DNA of 25,336 bases, taken from positions 1-25,336 of the forward strand of contig JBCCYI010000033.1 in NCBI GenBank assembly GCA_039189975.1, read 5' to 3'. The DNA is from HLUCCA09 sp039189975. GTDB taxonomy: Bacteria; Pseudomonadota; Alphaproteobacteria; Rhodobacterales; Rhodobacteraceae. Positions 14,724 to 23,000 of the stretch are shown piece by piece. Numbering within the stretch: position 1 is the first letter of the stretch; each line of letters begins with the position of its first letter. The notes under the pieces were generated by a model. That model made no database searches, had not been told where the DNA came from, and saw only the letters and a list, made by a program, of their open reading frames with translations. Both the position numbers and the translations under genes were made by a program.

Positions 14724-15980
14724 TCAGTGAAACCGCGTTGGGCTAAAGGGCGCAAGGTCAATGTTGGGAGGCGTGCCGCTGACCAGCTGCGACAGAATGC
14801 GCCCGGTCTTCGGGCCGGCGGTCAGCCCGATATGGTCATGTCCGAAGCCGAGAAAGGCTCCTTTGAGGCCGGGTGCTGGGCCGATGACGGGGGTTGAATC
14901 GGCCATCGACGGGCGATGGCCCATCCATTCCTCGGTGCGCGCCCAGGTCAGACCGGGGATCGCGGCTTGCACGCTGCGTTTCAAGAGCGCGAAGGGCGCG
15001 CGGGAGGGGGGCGCCTCCAGACCGCCGAACTCTACGATACCGGCCAGACGCAGCCGCCCGTCCATTGGCGTGATCACGAACTTGCCGGACGCGACCATCA
15101 CCGGGGCACGCGGCACAATGTTGGGCTCCCACAGCTCCAGATGATAGCCGCGTTCGGTTTCGAGCGGTGGGGACAGGCCAAGCGCACGCGCCAGGGGGGC
15201 GGACCATGCGCCTGTGCAGAGCACCGCCGCGTCGCAGGCGATTGTATCGCCGCCGGCGCGTACGCCTGTCACAATGTCGCCGTTGCGCATAAATCCGGTC
15301 ACCTCGCTCTTCAGCACGCGCCCGCCCTGCTGCTCGAGATGCTGTGCCAGCGCTGACACGTAGGCGCCGGGATCCGTGATCCGTCCATGTTCGCCCATGC
15401 GCACGGCACAGGCGAGATTGGGCGAAAAGCAGGGATCGTAGTCTTGCAGCGCGGTACGGTCGAGCACGTCCCAGGTGAATCCGTTCTCCCTGCGGACGTC
15501 CCAGCCAAAGGTATCGGCCTCGAAATGCGCTTTCGTGTCATAAAGATAAAGGTAGTCCGTGGGCACGATGAACCGTTCCGCACCTGTCCCCATGGAGAGC
15601 GCCTGGTGCTCTGCCAGCGTATCTCCGATGACCGGCGTGAGCGCAGCGGCGCGCTTGCGCACTGCCGGAGCATTGCAGTGACGCAGGTACCGCAGCAGCC
15701 ATGGCAGAGCCCGGGGCAGGTAGCGCCATTTGAAGAAAAGAGGCTGGTTTGGGTCGAGCAGCATGCGCGGTGCTTTACCAAGCAGCCCCGGCCCGGTGAC
15801 CGGGACAATGGAACATGCCGCCAGGACGCCGCCGTTTCCAAAGCTTGCGCCAGCTGCCGGGCCCTCTTTGTCGATCAGCGTCACATGATGTCCACGCCGC
15901 TGGAGCCAGAGCGCGGTGGAGACCCCTACGATCCCGGCGCCGACGATGACGACGGTCTTTGGCGCGGCGTGGTCGGGCAT
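14724..15980 (-). CDS. FAD-dependent D-amino-acid dehydrogenase-type oxidoreductase (DAO/DadA family)
   Basis: A 418-residue flavoprotein. The N-terminal Rossmann motif is VVIVGAGIVGVSTALWLQRRG (residues 10 onward), with Asp37 after the second strand (TLIDKEG) and a GASFGNGG loop that is characteristic of DadA. The C-terminal FAD-contact segment is LGFGHDHIGLTAGPKTGRIL. Length equals that of DadA (about 416-432). Such enzymes oxidise D-amino acids or related amines to oxo acids and pass electrons to the respiratory chain. AGAAGGAA lies 8 bases before ATG 15980. The gene leads the minus-strand set dadA-like, dctP, dctQ, dctM, SBF-like (51-base gap to dctP) and is divergent from a racemase-family gene, a pairing that fits racemisation followed by oxidation. 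The actual substrate could also be a hydroxyproline- or sarcosine-like compound. Confidence 0.88.
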   Translation of the reverse strand: MPDHAAPKTVVIVGAGIVGVSTALWLQRRGHHVTLIDKEGPAAGASFGNGGVLAACSIVPVTGPGLLGKAPRMLLDPNQPLFFKWRYLPRALPWLLRYLRHCNAPAVRKRAAALTPVIGDTLAEHQALSMGTGAERFIVPTDYLYLYDTKAHFEADTFGWDVRRENGFTWDVLDRTALQDYDPCFSPNLACAVRMGEHGRITDPGAYVSALAQHLEQQGGRVLKSEVTGFMRNGDIVTGVRAGGDTIACDAAVLCTGAWSAPLARALGLSPPLETERGYHLELWEPNIVPRAPVMVASGKFVITPMDGRLRLAGIVEFGGLEAPPSRAPFALLKRSVQAAIPGLTWARTEEWMGHRPSMADSTPVIGPAPGLKGAFLGFGHDHIGLTAGPKTGRILSQLVSGTPPNIDLAPFSPTRFH

Positions 15981-16118
15981 TCGGGGTTCCTTCTGCTGCC
16001 TATGCAGAGAACTACCGCGTCAAATCGGAGGAATTGTCCAGATCAGACCCGTAGGTGCTGCGGGTTGTCCTGCGCGGAGGGCCGATGCATCCTTGGGTCA
16101 TCGAGAAGGGAGGGACGC
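15981..16118. promoter_or_regulatory. Divergent control region between the DadA-like and racemase genes
   Basis: These 138 bases must carry both promoters. Visible features are an imperfect dyad TCTGC-TGCCTAT-GCAGA (15992-16008), two TTGTCC hexamers 31 bases apart (16034-16039 and 16065-16070), and the racemase Shine-Dalgarno site at its right end. No consensus -35/-10 pair is convincing on either strand, and no adjacent regulator gene was found in the window. Confidence 0.35.
16108..16114 (+). promoter_or_regulatory. Shine-Dalgarno site deciding the racemase start
   Basis: GGGAGGG lies 4-5 bases before an in-frame GTG at 16119. The frame is open far upstream to 15387, but it would run through the divergent gene. 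The first ATG inside (codon 15) would cut off a conserved first beta-strand, so the GTG is preferred. Confidence 0.65.
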
Positions 16119-16874
16119 GTGCGCGACGCCGACGCCAGAGTAGCGACGCTGGGGATCCTGATGCTGGAGACCCGGTTTCCGCGTCCGCCCGGTGACATTG
16201 GTCATCCCGACACCTGGCCATTTCCTGTGCGATATCACGTTGTGCGGGGGGCGAGCCCGGCCAGGGTCGTAGCCCCTGACCCGTGGGCGCAGATGGCGGC
16301 ATTCGTTGACGCCGGGCTTGCCCTGGTTGATGCCGGGTGTGATGGCATCGCAACAACCTGCGGGTTTCTTGTGCCTTTTCAAGACGAGCTTACGGCTGCG
16401 CTTGGGGTTCCGGTCGCAACCTCTTCGTTGCTTCAGGTGCCATGGGTCGCGCGGATGTTGCCGAAAGGGAAATGCCCCGGCATCCTGACGATCTCGTCCG
16501 AGGCTCTCGTGCCGGCGCATCTGTCTGCGGCGGGCATCGTCGGATCGCCACCGATCATCGGCACCGATCCGAATGGGGAGTTTGCGCGCCGCATTCTGGG
16601 CGATGAGGCTACTATGGATCATGCGGCCGCAGAACGGGACGTCGTCCGCGCCGCCGAACGTCTGGTCACCGAACATCCGGCGGTTGGAGCGATCGTGCTG
16701 GAGTGCACGAACATGGTGCCCTTTGCACCGGCGCTTCAGCGTGCCACCGGACTACCGGTCTATTCCGTTTACACGTTGCTGATCTGGTTTCACGCTGCGC
16801 TCCGACCGCGCGTCTTTGCGCGCGAAGAGACACAACACGAACTGACCGCAAACTCGCGCTCGCCCTCCCGCTAG
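16119..16874 (+). CDS. Aspartate/glutamate racemase family protein
   Basis: A 251-residue cytosolic protein starting at GTG 16119. After a short leader, ATLGILMLETRFPRPPGDIG opens the fold. The two catalytic-type cysteines are Cys81 in DGIATTCGFLVPFQ and Cys196 in IVLECTNMVPF. Conserved GDIG, PFPVRYHVVRGASP and the VYSVYTLLIWFH end belong to a subgroup of hydantoin/Asp racemase-like proteins often annotated only at family level. Racemases of this type use the two cysteines as opposed acid and base, with no cofactor. It is transcribed away from the DadA-like/TRAP operon, so it may supply the D-isomer used by the oxidase. That link is inferred from position only. Confidence 0.87.
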   Translation: MRDADARVATLGILMLETRFPRPPGDIGHPDTWPFPVRYHVVRGASPARVVAPDPWAQMAAFVDAGLALVDAGCDGIATTCGFLVPFQDELTAALGVPVATSSLLQVPWVARMLPKGKCPGILTISSEALVPAHLSAAGIVGSPPIIGTDPNGEFARRILGDEATMDHAAAERDVVRAAERLVTEHPAVGAIVLECTNMVPFAPALQRATGLPVYSVYTLLIWFHAALRPRVFAREETQHELTANSRSPSR

Positions 16875-16968
16875 CGACACGATCTGCACGGCGGGCGCGA
16901 TCGTGAAGCACAGGCTCAAGGTCTGCGCGATCAAGGCCGAGTTCGGCAACGCGCCCTCGGTGTTGATA

Positions 16969-19839
16969 CTATGAGGCGAGGGCGGTTGCCGTGTCTTCTT
17001 TCGTACGCGCCGTTTTAATGCGCGCCGTGTCTCGCGTCTCCGTCTTGAAGACAGAGACAGTTGTAAGCAGCTCGTCCGCATCCGAACGCAACGACTGGCT
17101 GAGAGCGCTCGCCTCTTCGCCCATCGCCGCGTTCTGCTGCGTTGTTTGATCCATCGTGTGAACGGACGCTGTTATCTCTGTTACGGCGGTCGCCTGTTCG
17201 TTTGTCGCCAGTCGGATGTCAGCGACGCGTTCGCTCGCGGTGACGACTTTTCCTGCGATCGTACTCAGCGCGTCGCCCGCACGGCCCACAAGCGCTACAC
17301 CCTCTCGCACTTGCTCTGTGCTCTGTGTGATCAGCGTGTTGATCTCGCTCGCAGCCTCGGCAGCACGCTGGGCGAGAGCGCGCACCTCGGAGGCCACGAC
17401 CGAAAACCCTCGCCCCGCTTCACCAGCGCGCGCGGCTTCGACGCCGGCATTCAGGGCGAGCAGATTGGTTTGGAAGGATATGTTGTCGATCACGCTGATG
17501 ATCTTGGAAATTTCCTTTGAAGACGAGGCAATGCTGTCCATCGCCGCAACGGCGCTCTTGACCGTTTCTCCCCCCTCCTGAGCGGCACTCCTTGCTTCCG
17601 CGACGACACTGTCCGCTTGTGCGGAATCGCTCGCGGTGGCGGAGATCGACGCCGACACCTGCTCCAGCGCTGCCGCGGATTGCGTGAGCGTCGCAGCTTG
17701 GGTTTCGGTGCGCTTTGCCAGGTTGCCGGAGGCCGAGCTAAGCTCAGTAGAACTGTGGCGCAACGTGTCCACATTTGTCCGAACACCAGCCATGACGTCC
17801 GAAAGGTGCTCAACGGTTCCGTTGAAGTTCTGCCGGAGCGCATCGAATTCCTCGGCGAAGGGCGTCGTGATGCGATAGCTCAGGTCGCCGCTGGCAACGT
17901 GGTCGAGCGCGTCTGCGAGGCTCTTGACGATAAAGTCCCGGTTTGCTTCCGCACGCTCTTTCGCCTCGGTCTCTTTGCGGTAGCGCTCCATTCCATAGGT
18001 GATGTCTTCGCCAATCAATGAGATCTGGTAAGCGCGTCCGTTTCCGTCCAGAACCGGATTGATCGACGCCCGTATCCAGCATTCGCCGCCACCCAATTGC
18101 GTTAACTTTAGTTTGGGCGTTTCGCCGACGCCGTCGGCGATGCCGGCCAGAAACCCCGAGAGCGTGCCATGGATCGGGTCGTCCGGCGCCAGGAACTCCT
18201 TGAGGGGCCGCCCGGCAAAGTCCTCTGCTGAGCCTCCAAGAGCCTTCGCAAAGACGTCATTCAGCCTTTGAATGGTGCCATCCAAGCTTATGGAGGCGAC
18301 GCATTGATCCCGTTCGATTGCGAAGATCATTCCGGTGTGGAGGCGCGTTTGCGTCACGTCTCTGAGCTGGATCACATTTCCGGCATAGGCCCCGTCTTCC
18401 GATTGGACGTAAGAGATGTTCACCTCGAGTTTCAGATCGCCAACCTGAACGTCTGTTCGGATGGGCAGCGATCCCGGATCAGCAAGGCATTGCCCCCCCC
18501 CGTCGATCAAAGCGAGCAGAGCGTTCCGGTCGAGGCTGTGAACGGTTTCGCCCTGCCATCCGGTCAGGACCGTCCGGAAGTTCGCAGCCTGACCGAGGAA
18601 CAGCTTTTCGGCTGACGTGTTGAAGGCGCAAACGCGGCGTTCCGGGGACACGATCACCATGGCTGCATCGCTGTCTCCAAAGGCAAAGCTCTTGGTGTAG
18701 GCTTCGCTGAGCGTCATGTCGGCGGCATAAAGCTCCGAACGCATGTCGTCGAGCGATCGAGAGAGATCGCCAAATTCCGAACGATCGGCAAGATATGGGA
18801 TCTCGAAGTCGAAGTCTTTCTCGGCAGTACACTTCATTGAATGGATCAAGGCCCGCGTCCGCCGGGAAATGGATCGCTCCACGAAGATGTACCAGGCGAT
18901 GCTTCCGAGCATGGCGATGCCGACAACCGCGCTCATGACATAACCGTAGGTGCGCGCGGCCGCGACCTCGGTCATTGCAACATCCGAGAGCGCTTCGCCA
19001 AGCTCGAGTTCCACGCGGCGCAACCGCTCTACCCAAGCTGTCGACAATGCGAACCACTCTGGCGCGGTGATGGACAATGTGGAGATGTCCCCGCCGCCTG
19101 ACGCGACTTCGGTACGGATCGCATCCACGCCGGCAAATTCGGGAAAGCTCGTGAACGCTACGACGCCCAGGACGGGCTCGGCAAAGAGTGCAGCATCTTC
19201 AAGATGCGTGGTCTGGACGGCGCCAAAGTTAAGGAACCTGTTGAAAATGCTTGGGCTAAACCCACCCGCGCCAATGCCCGTCGCTCCCATCGCGCGCTCT
19301 AGACCGGCGGCTTCCTTCGCTTTCGTCAGTGCGAGCCAACCCGCACCGATTTTACCCATCCCGGAGATCTCGATCCCCGAAAGCGCTTTGCCCTGCAACA
19401 GAATGTTCTGTGAGATCGCTGCGGTGTAACGCCCGGCCATGTCGGGGACGGTCGTATCCAAGGTGGAGATCTCACCGCGTATCTCAGTGGCATTTCGGAC
19501 CGCGCTCAGCGCCGCACGCAACGCCTCTGATAGCTTGTCAGGTACGCGGCCTTCGAATGCGGCGAGGGCTGCAACCGCGGCATCGACCTTTTGCCTTTGC
19601 GATGTGATTTCGCTTGTGAAGGTGGTGCCGCCGGACGCCAGAAACCCGGCCGAAACCCCCCGCTCCACCTGGAGTTCGTTGATCAGATTGCCGATTGGGA
19701 TCGCAAAATCGACGGTCTTGATCACTTCAGTCGCGGCTCTGTTGCGATCGAGAACATCTCTCAGTTCAAACATCGCCAGAGTGACCATCGACAGGGCCGG
19801 CACCAGAAACAAAACGGCGATCTGTGTTCTCAACCGCAT
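16969..19839 (-). CDS. Methyl-accepting chemotaxis protein with NIT sensor and two PAS-like domains
   Basis: A 956-residue chemoreceptor. A first membrane helix lies at about 6-25, then a periplasmic NIT-type (nitrate/nitrite-sensing) domain with INELQVERGVSAGFL (53-67) and EAAGLERAMGATG (176-188). A second helix lies at about 299-319 and a HAMP segment follows. Two PAS-like domains occupy about 384-495 and 505-615, a second HAMP-like segment 636-690, and the signalling domain about 720-910. The hairpin tip reads NISFQTNLLALNAGVEAARA, a near-canonical CheA/CheW contact. The ATG at 19839 has GAGGGAGAG 6 bases upstream. A run of nine G's in the coding strand (18493-18501) encodes Gly447-449. 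No che genes are nearby, so it must use a chemotaxis set elsewhere. PAS binding of haem or flavin cannot be judged. Confidence 0.93.
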   Translation of the reverse strand: MRLRTQIAVLFLVPALSMVTLAMFELRDVLDRNRAATEVIKTVDFAIPIGNLINELQVERGVSAGFLASGGTTFTSEITSQRQKVDAAVAALAAFEGRVPDKLSEALRAALSAVRNATEIRGEISTLDTTVPDMAGRYTAAISQNILLQGKALSGIEISGMGKIGAGWLALTKAKEAAGLERAMGATGIGAGGFSPSIFNRFLNFGAVQTTHLEDAALFAEPVLGVVAFTSFPEFAGVDAIRTEVASGGGDISTLSITAPEWFALSTAWVERLRRVELELGEALSDVAMTEVAAARTYGYVMSAVVGIAMLGSIAWYIFVERSISRRTRALIHSMKCTAEKDFDFEIPYLADRSEFGDLSRSLDDMRSELYAADMTLSEAYTKSFAFGDSDAAMVIVSPERRVCAFNTSAEKLFLGQAANFRTVLTGWQGETVHSLDRNALLALIDGGGQCLADPGSLPIRTDVQVGDLKLEVNISYVQSEDGAYAGNVIQLRDVTQTRLHTGMIFAIERDQCVASISLDGTIQRLNDVFAKALGGSAEDFAGRPLKEFLAPDDPIHGTLSGFLAGIADGVGETPKLKLTQLGGGECWIRASINPVLDGNGRAYQISLIGEDITYGMERYRKETEAKERAEANRDFIVKSLADALDHVASGDLSYRITTPFAEEFDALRQNFNGTVEHLSDVMAGVRTNVDTLRHSSTELSSASGNLAKRTETQAATLTQSAAALEQVSASISATASDSAQADSVVAEARSAAQEGGETVKSAVAAMDSIASSSKEISKIISVIDNISFQTNLLALNAGVEAARAGEAGRGFSVVASEVRALAQRAAEAASEINTLITQSTEQVREGVALVGRAGDALSTIAGKVVTASERVADIRLATNEQATAVTEITASVHTMDQTTQQNAAMGEEASALSQSLRSDADELLTTVSVFKTETRDTARIKTARTKEDTATALAS
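18493..18501 (-). repeat. Nine-base poly-G tract inside the chemoreceptor gene
   Basis: Nine consecutive C's on the plus strand read as GGG GGG GGG (Gly447-449) in the first PAS-like domain. Loss or gain of one base would truncate the receptor before its signalling domain. Tracts of this length are prone to slippage. Gly codons could easily have avoided the run. Confidence 0.9.
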
Positions 19840-19953
19840 ACTATCTCTCCCTCAACGAGCGGTCGCGGTGTCGCATGATAGTGTTGACGATAGGTGTATG
19901 AGAGGATGCGCGCCCGTTTTTGCCCGCTCCCTCAACGGCTTGGCCCGCCAATC

Positions 19954-19994
19954 CCGGCAAGGGATATTCTCATGTGCCTGCCGCACCTTGCCGG
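19954..19994 (-). repeat. Inverted repeat just after the caspase-locus stop codon
   Basis: CCGGCAAGG (19954-19962) pairs perfectly with CCTTGCCGG (19986-19994), with a 23-base loop. It begins 9 bases after the stop codon at 20003-20005 in the direction of minus-strand transcription, so it is well placed to end or protect that transcript. There is no T-run, so it is not a standard intrinsic terminator. Confidence 0.45.
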
Positions 19995-20002
19995 AGCGTG
20001 GC

Positions 20003-22416
20003 TCACAGCAGGTCGGCGTGGAACCTGAAACTGCGCCAATGCGCGGCGGCGACCCTCAACAAGAGATCGAGCGGACGGTCTTCCAGGCCAGCGGCCGCAA
20101 CGGCGCCGACCTGCTGACGCAGGGCTGCCAGCGAGGCTAGGCCAAACACGCCGTCCACCGCGATGTCTGCGCCGAGGTCAACCAGCAGTGCTTGCGCCCC
20201 TCCGAAGAGAGCCTGATCGGACAGACCGGAGAGCAGGTCATGTGCGCGGGTCGCGGCGGCTCCATCGCCAAGGCTCGCTGCGCGCCCCGCACGTTTTGTG
20301 GCGTCGAACAGAGTGGCATCCGGGGCGGCACCGCGCAGGATCAGGCGGGCTCCATTCGTGCCAGCCCAGGGGTCTCCACGGTCCAGCCCAGTGTCGTACC
20401 ACGCCAGCGCCTGCGCCGGGTCACGGGCCGCGCCGTCCCCATCTTCGTACATAATCGCGAGCGCGTTGGGCGCAGAAGGATGCCCCCTTTGGCGGCGTCG
20501 TGGAATGCGGCGGCAGCGCGGACGGGATCTTCTTCGAGCCCCCCGCGGCCGCGGCGGTAGATGATCCCGAGGGAGTTTTGCCCGTTGATGTTGCCGCGCG
20601 CTGCGGTCGCTTCGAAGTAGCGCAGGGCCCGGTCCGGGTCGGCATGGGCCTCGCTTTGCAGGAAGTAGCGCCCAAGCTCGTTGATTGCTTCAAGATAACC
20701 GGCGGCATGGGCCAGCGTCAGTAGATCGTAGCCGCGTGCGCGGGCCTCGGCGTCCGGACCATAGCGCAGCAATTCGCGCCCGAGCGTATAGGCCGCGAGC
20801 GGATCCCCTTTTGCGATCCCGGATTCGAGCATTGCGCGCGCGGTTTCCGGGGCGGCTTGCTGGATCATACCGTCGCGCTGGGCCTGAAGGGCGATCTCCA
20901 GAATGGCGCGTCTTTGCGCACTTCGGATGTGGCCGCCCGGCGCGGCCGCGATCAGCGCGTTCCGGGCCGCATCGTAGGCGTTGACAGCCTGCAGAGCGCG
21001 CGCGAGCTGAAGCTGAAACCGCGGATGTGCGGGATGCGCGGCGACCGCTGCCCGGCACGCAGAAAGCGCAGCCTCGGGACGCATCTCCTGGGCGTAGACT
21101 TCCGCCCCAACGCCTTGCGGATCGAGCACACCGCCTGCGCGCAGGTCGCAGGGGTCGATGGTGAGGCGGAGGTCGACGTTGATACGCGTGCCTGCGGTCG
21201 TGAGGGAGAATTTGCCTTGCCGCGCCGCCTGCTGGCGTCCTACGGGGGAAACCGGGGTGTGTCGGGGTGAAACACCAGCGTGCCGAGCGTGTCGGGTGGG
21301 ATCGTGTCTCCGGCGCTGAGCGTGCGCACGCGACCGTTCTCGACGCGTGAGAGGGTGCCGCCACGCGGTTCGAAGACGAGCCCACTATCGCGCTGCGCCA
21401 GGCGTCTGGCCAAGTCGGCACCAAGGGCGATGTCCCGCTCAAATCGGGCCTCGATGGTCAGGCCAGTCGAGGTATGGCTCGGGCTGTGTGTTGGGGGCGT
21501 GACGTTCGTGGGAGCGGCCGGCTTGGCAAGGGCCGGACCGGGCGGCGCGCCGGTCTGGAGCGGAAAGGCATCGGTGAGCGACGAGGATTCCCAGGGTAGC
21601 TGGCGCCCGTTCGTGGCGCCGTGCACATCGCGCCGTGTGCGCGCCATGAGAGCGTTGATCTCCGCCCCCGGATTGGCCAGGGCGTTGGCCACAAAGGACG
21701 CCGTGAAAGGACTGTTTTCCCCCTCCGGCCCGTCGAGAGCCAATTCTCCAGGTGACGTGGAGAACGCAACGAACGTGTCGATCGGACTGCGCTGAAAGAA
21801 GAATCCGGCTTCGATGGGCACTGGCTCCGAGGTCAATCCCTCGACCACCATCGCATCGAGGAACGGATTGTCGCGGCAGGCGTCGAGGATGAAGAGCGCC
21901 TGGCGCGCGCGCGTCGAAAGGATCGACATGATTTGTCCGAGCGACATGGCCGCGAACGGCAGGTCATGCAGCCGCGTCGATGTGCGAGTCTGTTGGCAGC
22001 AGAAAGTTCCCTGCACCGACTTGGAGGCCATGACCCGCGAAGGAGAAGACAAGCAAGGTCTGCTCATCGGTTCGCGCGGCCACGTCGCTGATGGCATCCG
22101 AGAGATCGGCTAAGGGCGCATTCTGGAGCAGAACGGTCTCATAGCCCACGGATTGAAAGAAGTCCTCGACGAGGAGGGCATCGCGCGGGGCATTGGGCAG
22201 GTCACTCAGCGCGCCGTAGTCGCCATTGCCGATGATCAGGGCGATGCGGCGCTCGGAGGCGTGACCTGCATTGGGCGGATTTCCCGGGGCGGGAAGCGTC
22301 TGGGACCATGCCCCCTCCGCACTCCCGAAGGCGAGACCCGCGGCCAGGCACAGCGCGGTCAGACGGAGGTCGGGCAGGCGACGCGATGCGGGGCGGGTCA
22401 ACGCATTCCGTGACAT
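20003..22416 (-). pseudogene. Secreted caspase-family protein with Sel1 repeats and PG-binding-like tail, broken by three frameshifts
   Basis: The ancestral product would be about 800 residues. The N-terminal part (22416 to about 21970; alternative start GTG 22428) has a signal peptide (RLTALCLAAGLAFGS), the caspase opening ALIIGNGDYGALSDLPNA and the catalytic His129 in FSFAGHG. The frame then shifts. FILDACRDNPF with the catalytic Cys (codon 21878-21876) lies in the second frame, which ends at 21240. The third frame resumes with VGRQQAARQGKFSL and holds TPR/Sel1-like helices down to about 20480. The fourth frame (to 20003) holds the last Sel1 repeat (NALAIMYEDGDGAARDPAQA) and IAVDGVFGLASLAALRQ, like a peptidoglycan-binding module. 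Two breaks fall in five-base C/G runs (21244-21248, 20483-20487), where six would restore the frame; the first fits one extra G near 21970. His and Cys are split, so no active protease is expected. Confidence 0.82.
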
Positions 22417-22832
22417 CACGCGCCCCACGATCCGGCGCTGTCGCTGCCGATACCACCGCCGATCTCAGCGGAGATCCCGCGCATGTCGCGTTCGAGGGCG
22501 CGCTCAGGAACGGAGTGGCCCGCTTTCTGGTCTTCCGTGTGTCACGCGTTGCCGGCACAGGTGCTCGCGTCGGAGTCGAAGTCCGTACCGCCGCTGCGCA
22601 TGGTGCCACAGCTTCGCCTGTCGTCCGGGAGAACGCCGGAGCTTGGACGAGCAGCGGTGATCTCGGAGGAGGCCGGAGTGGCCGTCTTGCGCGCCGCGGT
22701 CGATCCAGAACCGAGGAACGGCACGAAACTCTGGCTCAGGGTGTTGGAAGAGGTGCCCAGGGGCGGGAGAGCGCTGCACGCGCTCAGGCTGAATGCAGCC
22801 ACAAGGGCTAAGAGGATCTTCATCAAAATCAT
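22416..22832 (-). pseudogene. Small probable lipoprotein with in-frame premature TGA, upstream of the caspase gene
   Basis: From ATG 22832 (alternatives GTG 22844, ATG 22823) the product opens with a lipoprotein signal, MKILLALVAAFSLSACSALPP, with lipobox LSAC. Reading stops at TGA 22544-22542 after ASTCAGNA, giving 96 residues. The same frame then stays open for 42 more codons (HTEDQKAGHSVPE onward) and ends RGISAEIGGGIG followed by SWGA. Its second stop, TGA 22418-22416, overlaps the caspase ATG as TGATG. Such a coupling junction and a recognisable tail beyond the first stop imply that the stop is a nonsense change, for example CGA to TGA. If the first stop is ancestral, the shorter 22542-22832 gene would be intact and the 42 codons non-coding. 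I do not recognise a named family. Confidence 0.65.
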
Positions 22833-22881
22833 CGGGGTACTCACTCACAATACTCATGACAATCCGCCAATCCTGGCGCCT

Positions 22882-22925
22882 GGCACGTGGCCGGGGCAGA
22901 GGATTGAGCTGCCCCGGGACGTGCC
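22882..22925 (-). repeat. Strong hairpin between the two small lipoprotein genes
   Basis: CCGGGGCAG (22891-22899) pairs with CTGCCCCGG (22909-22917) around a 9-base loop AGGATTGAG. After a GG/G internal loop, GGCACGT (22882-22888) pairs with ACGTGCC (22919-22925). The total is 16 base pairs. It lies between the stop of the Asp-rich gene (23001) and the start of the next (22832/22844). No T-tract follows on either strand, so a processing or partial-termination role is more likely than full termination. Confidence 0.6.
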
Positions 22926-23000
22926 GGGATCTATCAGGCTTAACGATTGGTGCGGCCCACGGTGGCGGTGCAGATCGAGCCCCGCCCTGGGCTGGGTGTG

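Noticed and set aside
15992..16008. Dyad TCTGC-TGCCTAT-GCAGA as a regulator operator
   Set aside because: Five-base arms are expected often by chance, and there is no adjacent regulator gene. It is kept only as a remark in the divergent region.
16875..16968. Coding-like stretch between the racemase and chemoreceptor genes (minus-strand reading with ALPNSALIAQTLSLCF)
   Set aside because: It is short, has no start with a ribosome site and matches no family I can name. It lies between two convergent genes and may be spacer or a very old remnant.
21964..21980. Programmed ribosomal frameshifting in the caspase gene
   Set aside because: No slippery heptamer or clear downstream stem is visible at the site, and two further breaks of opposite sign would also have to be programmed.
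20003..22416. Sequencing or assembly error as the sole cause of the caspase-gene frameshifts
   Set aside because: Not excluded, but runs of 9 C (18493-18501), 7 G (12867-12873) and 6 C (17570-17575) are in frame in neighbouring genes, and one lesion in the adjacent gene is a nonsense codon, not an indel.
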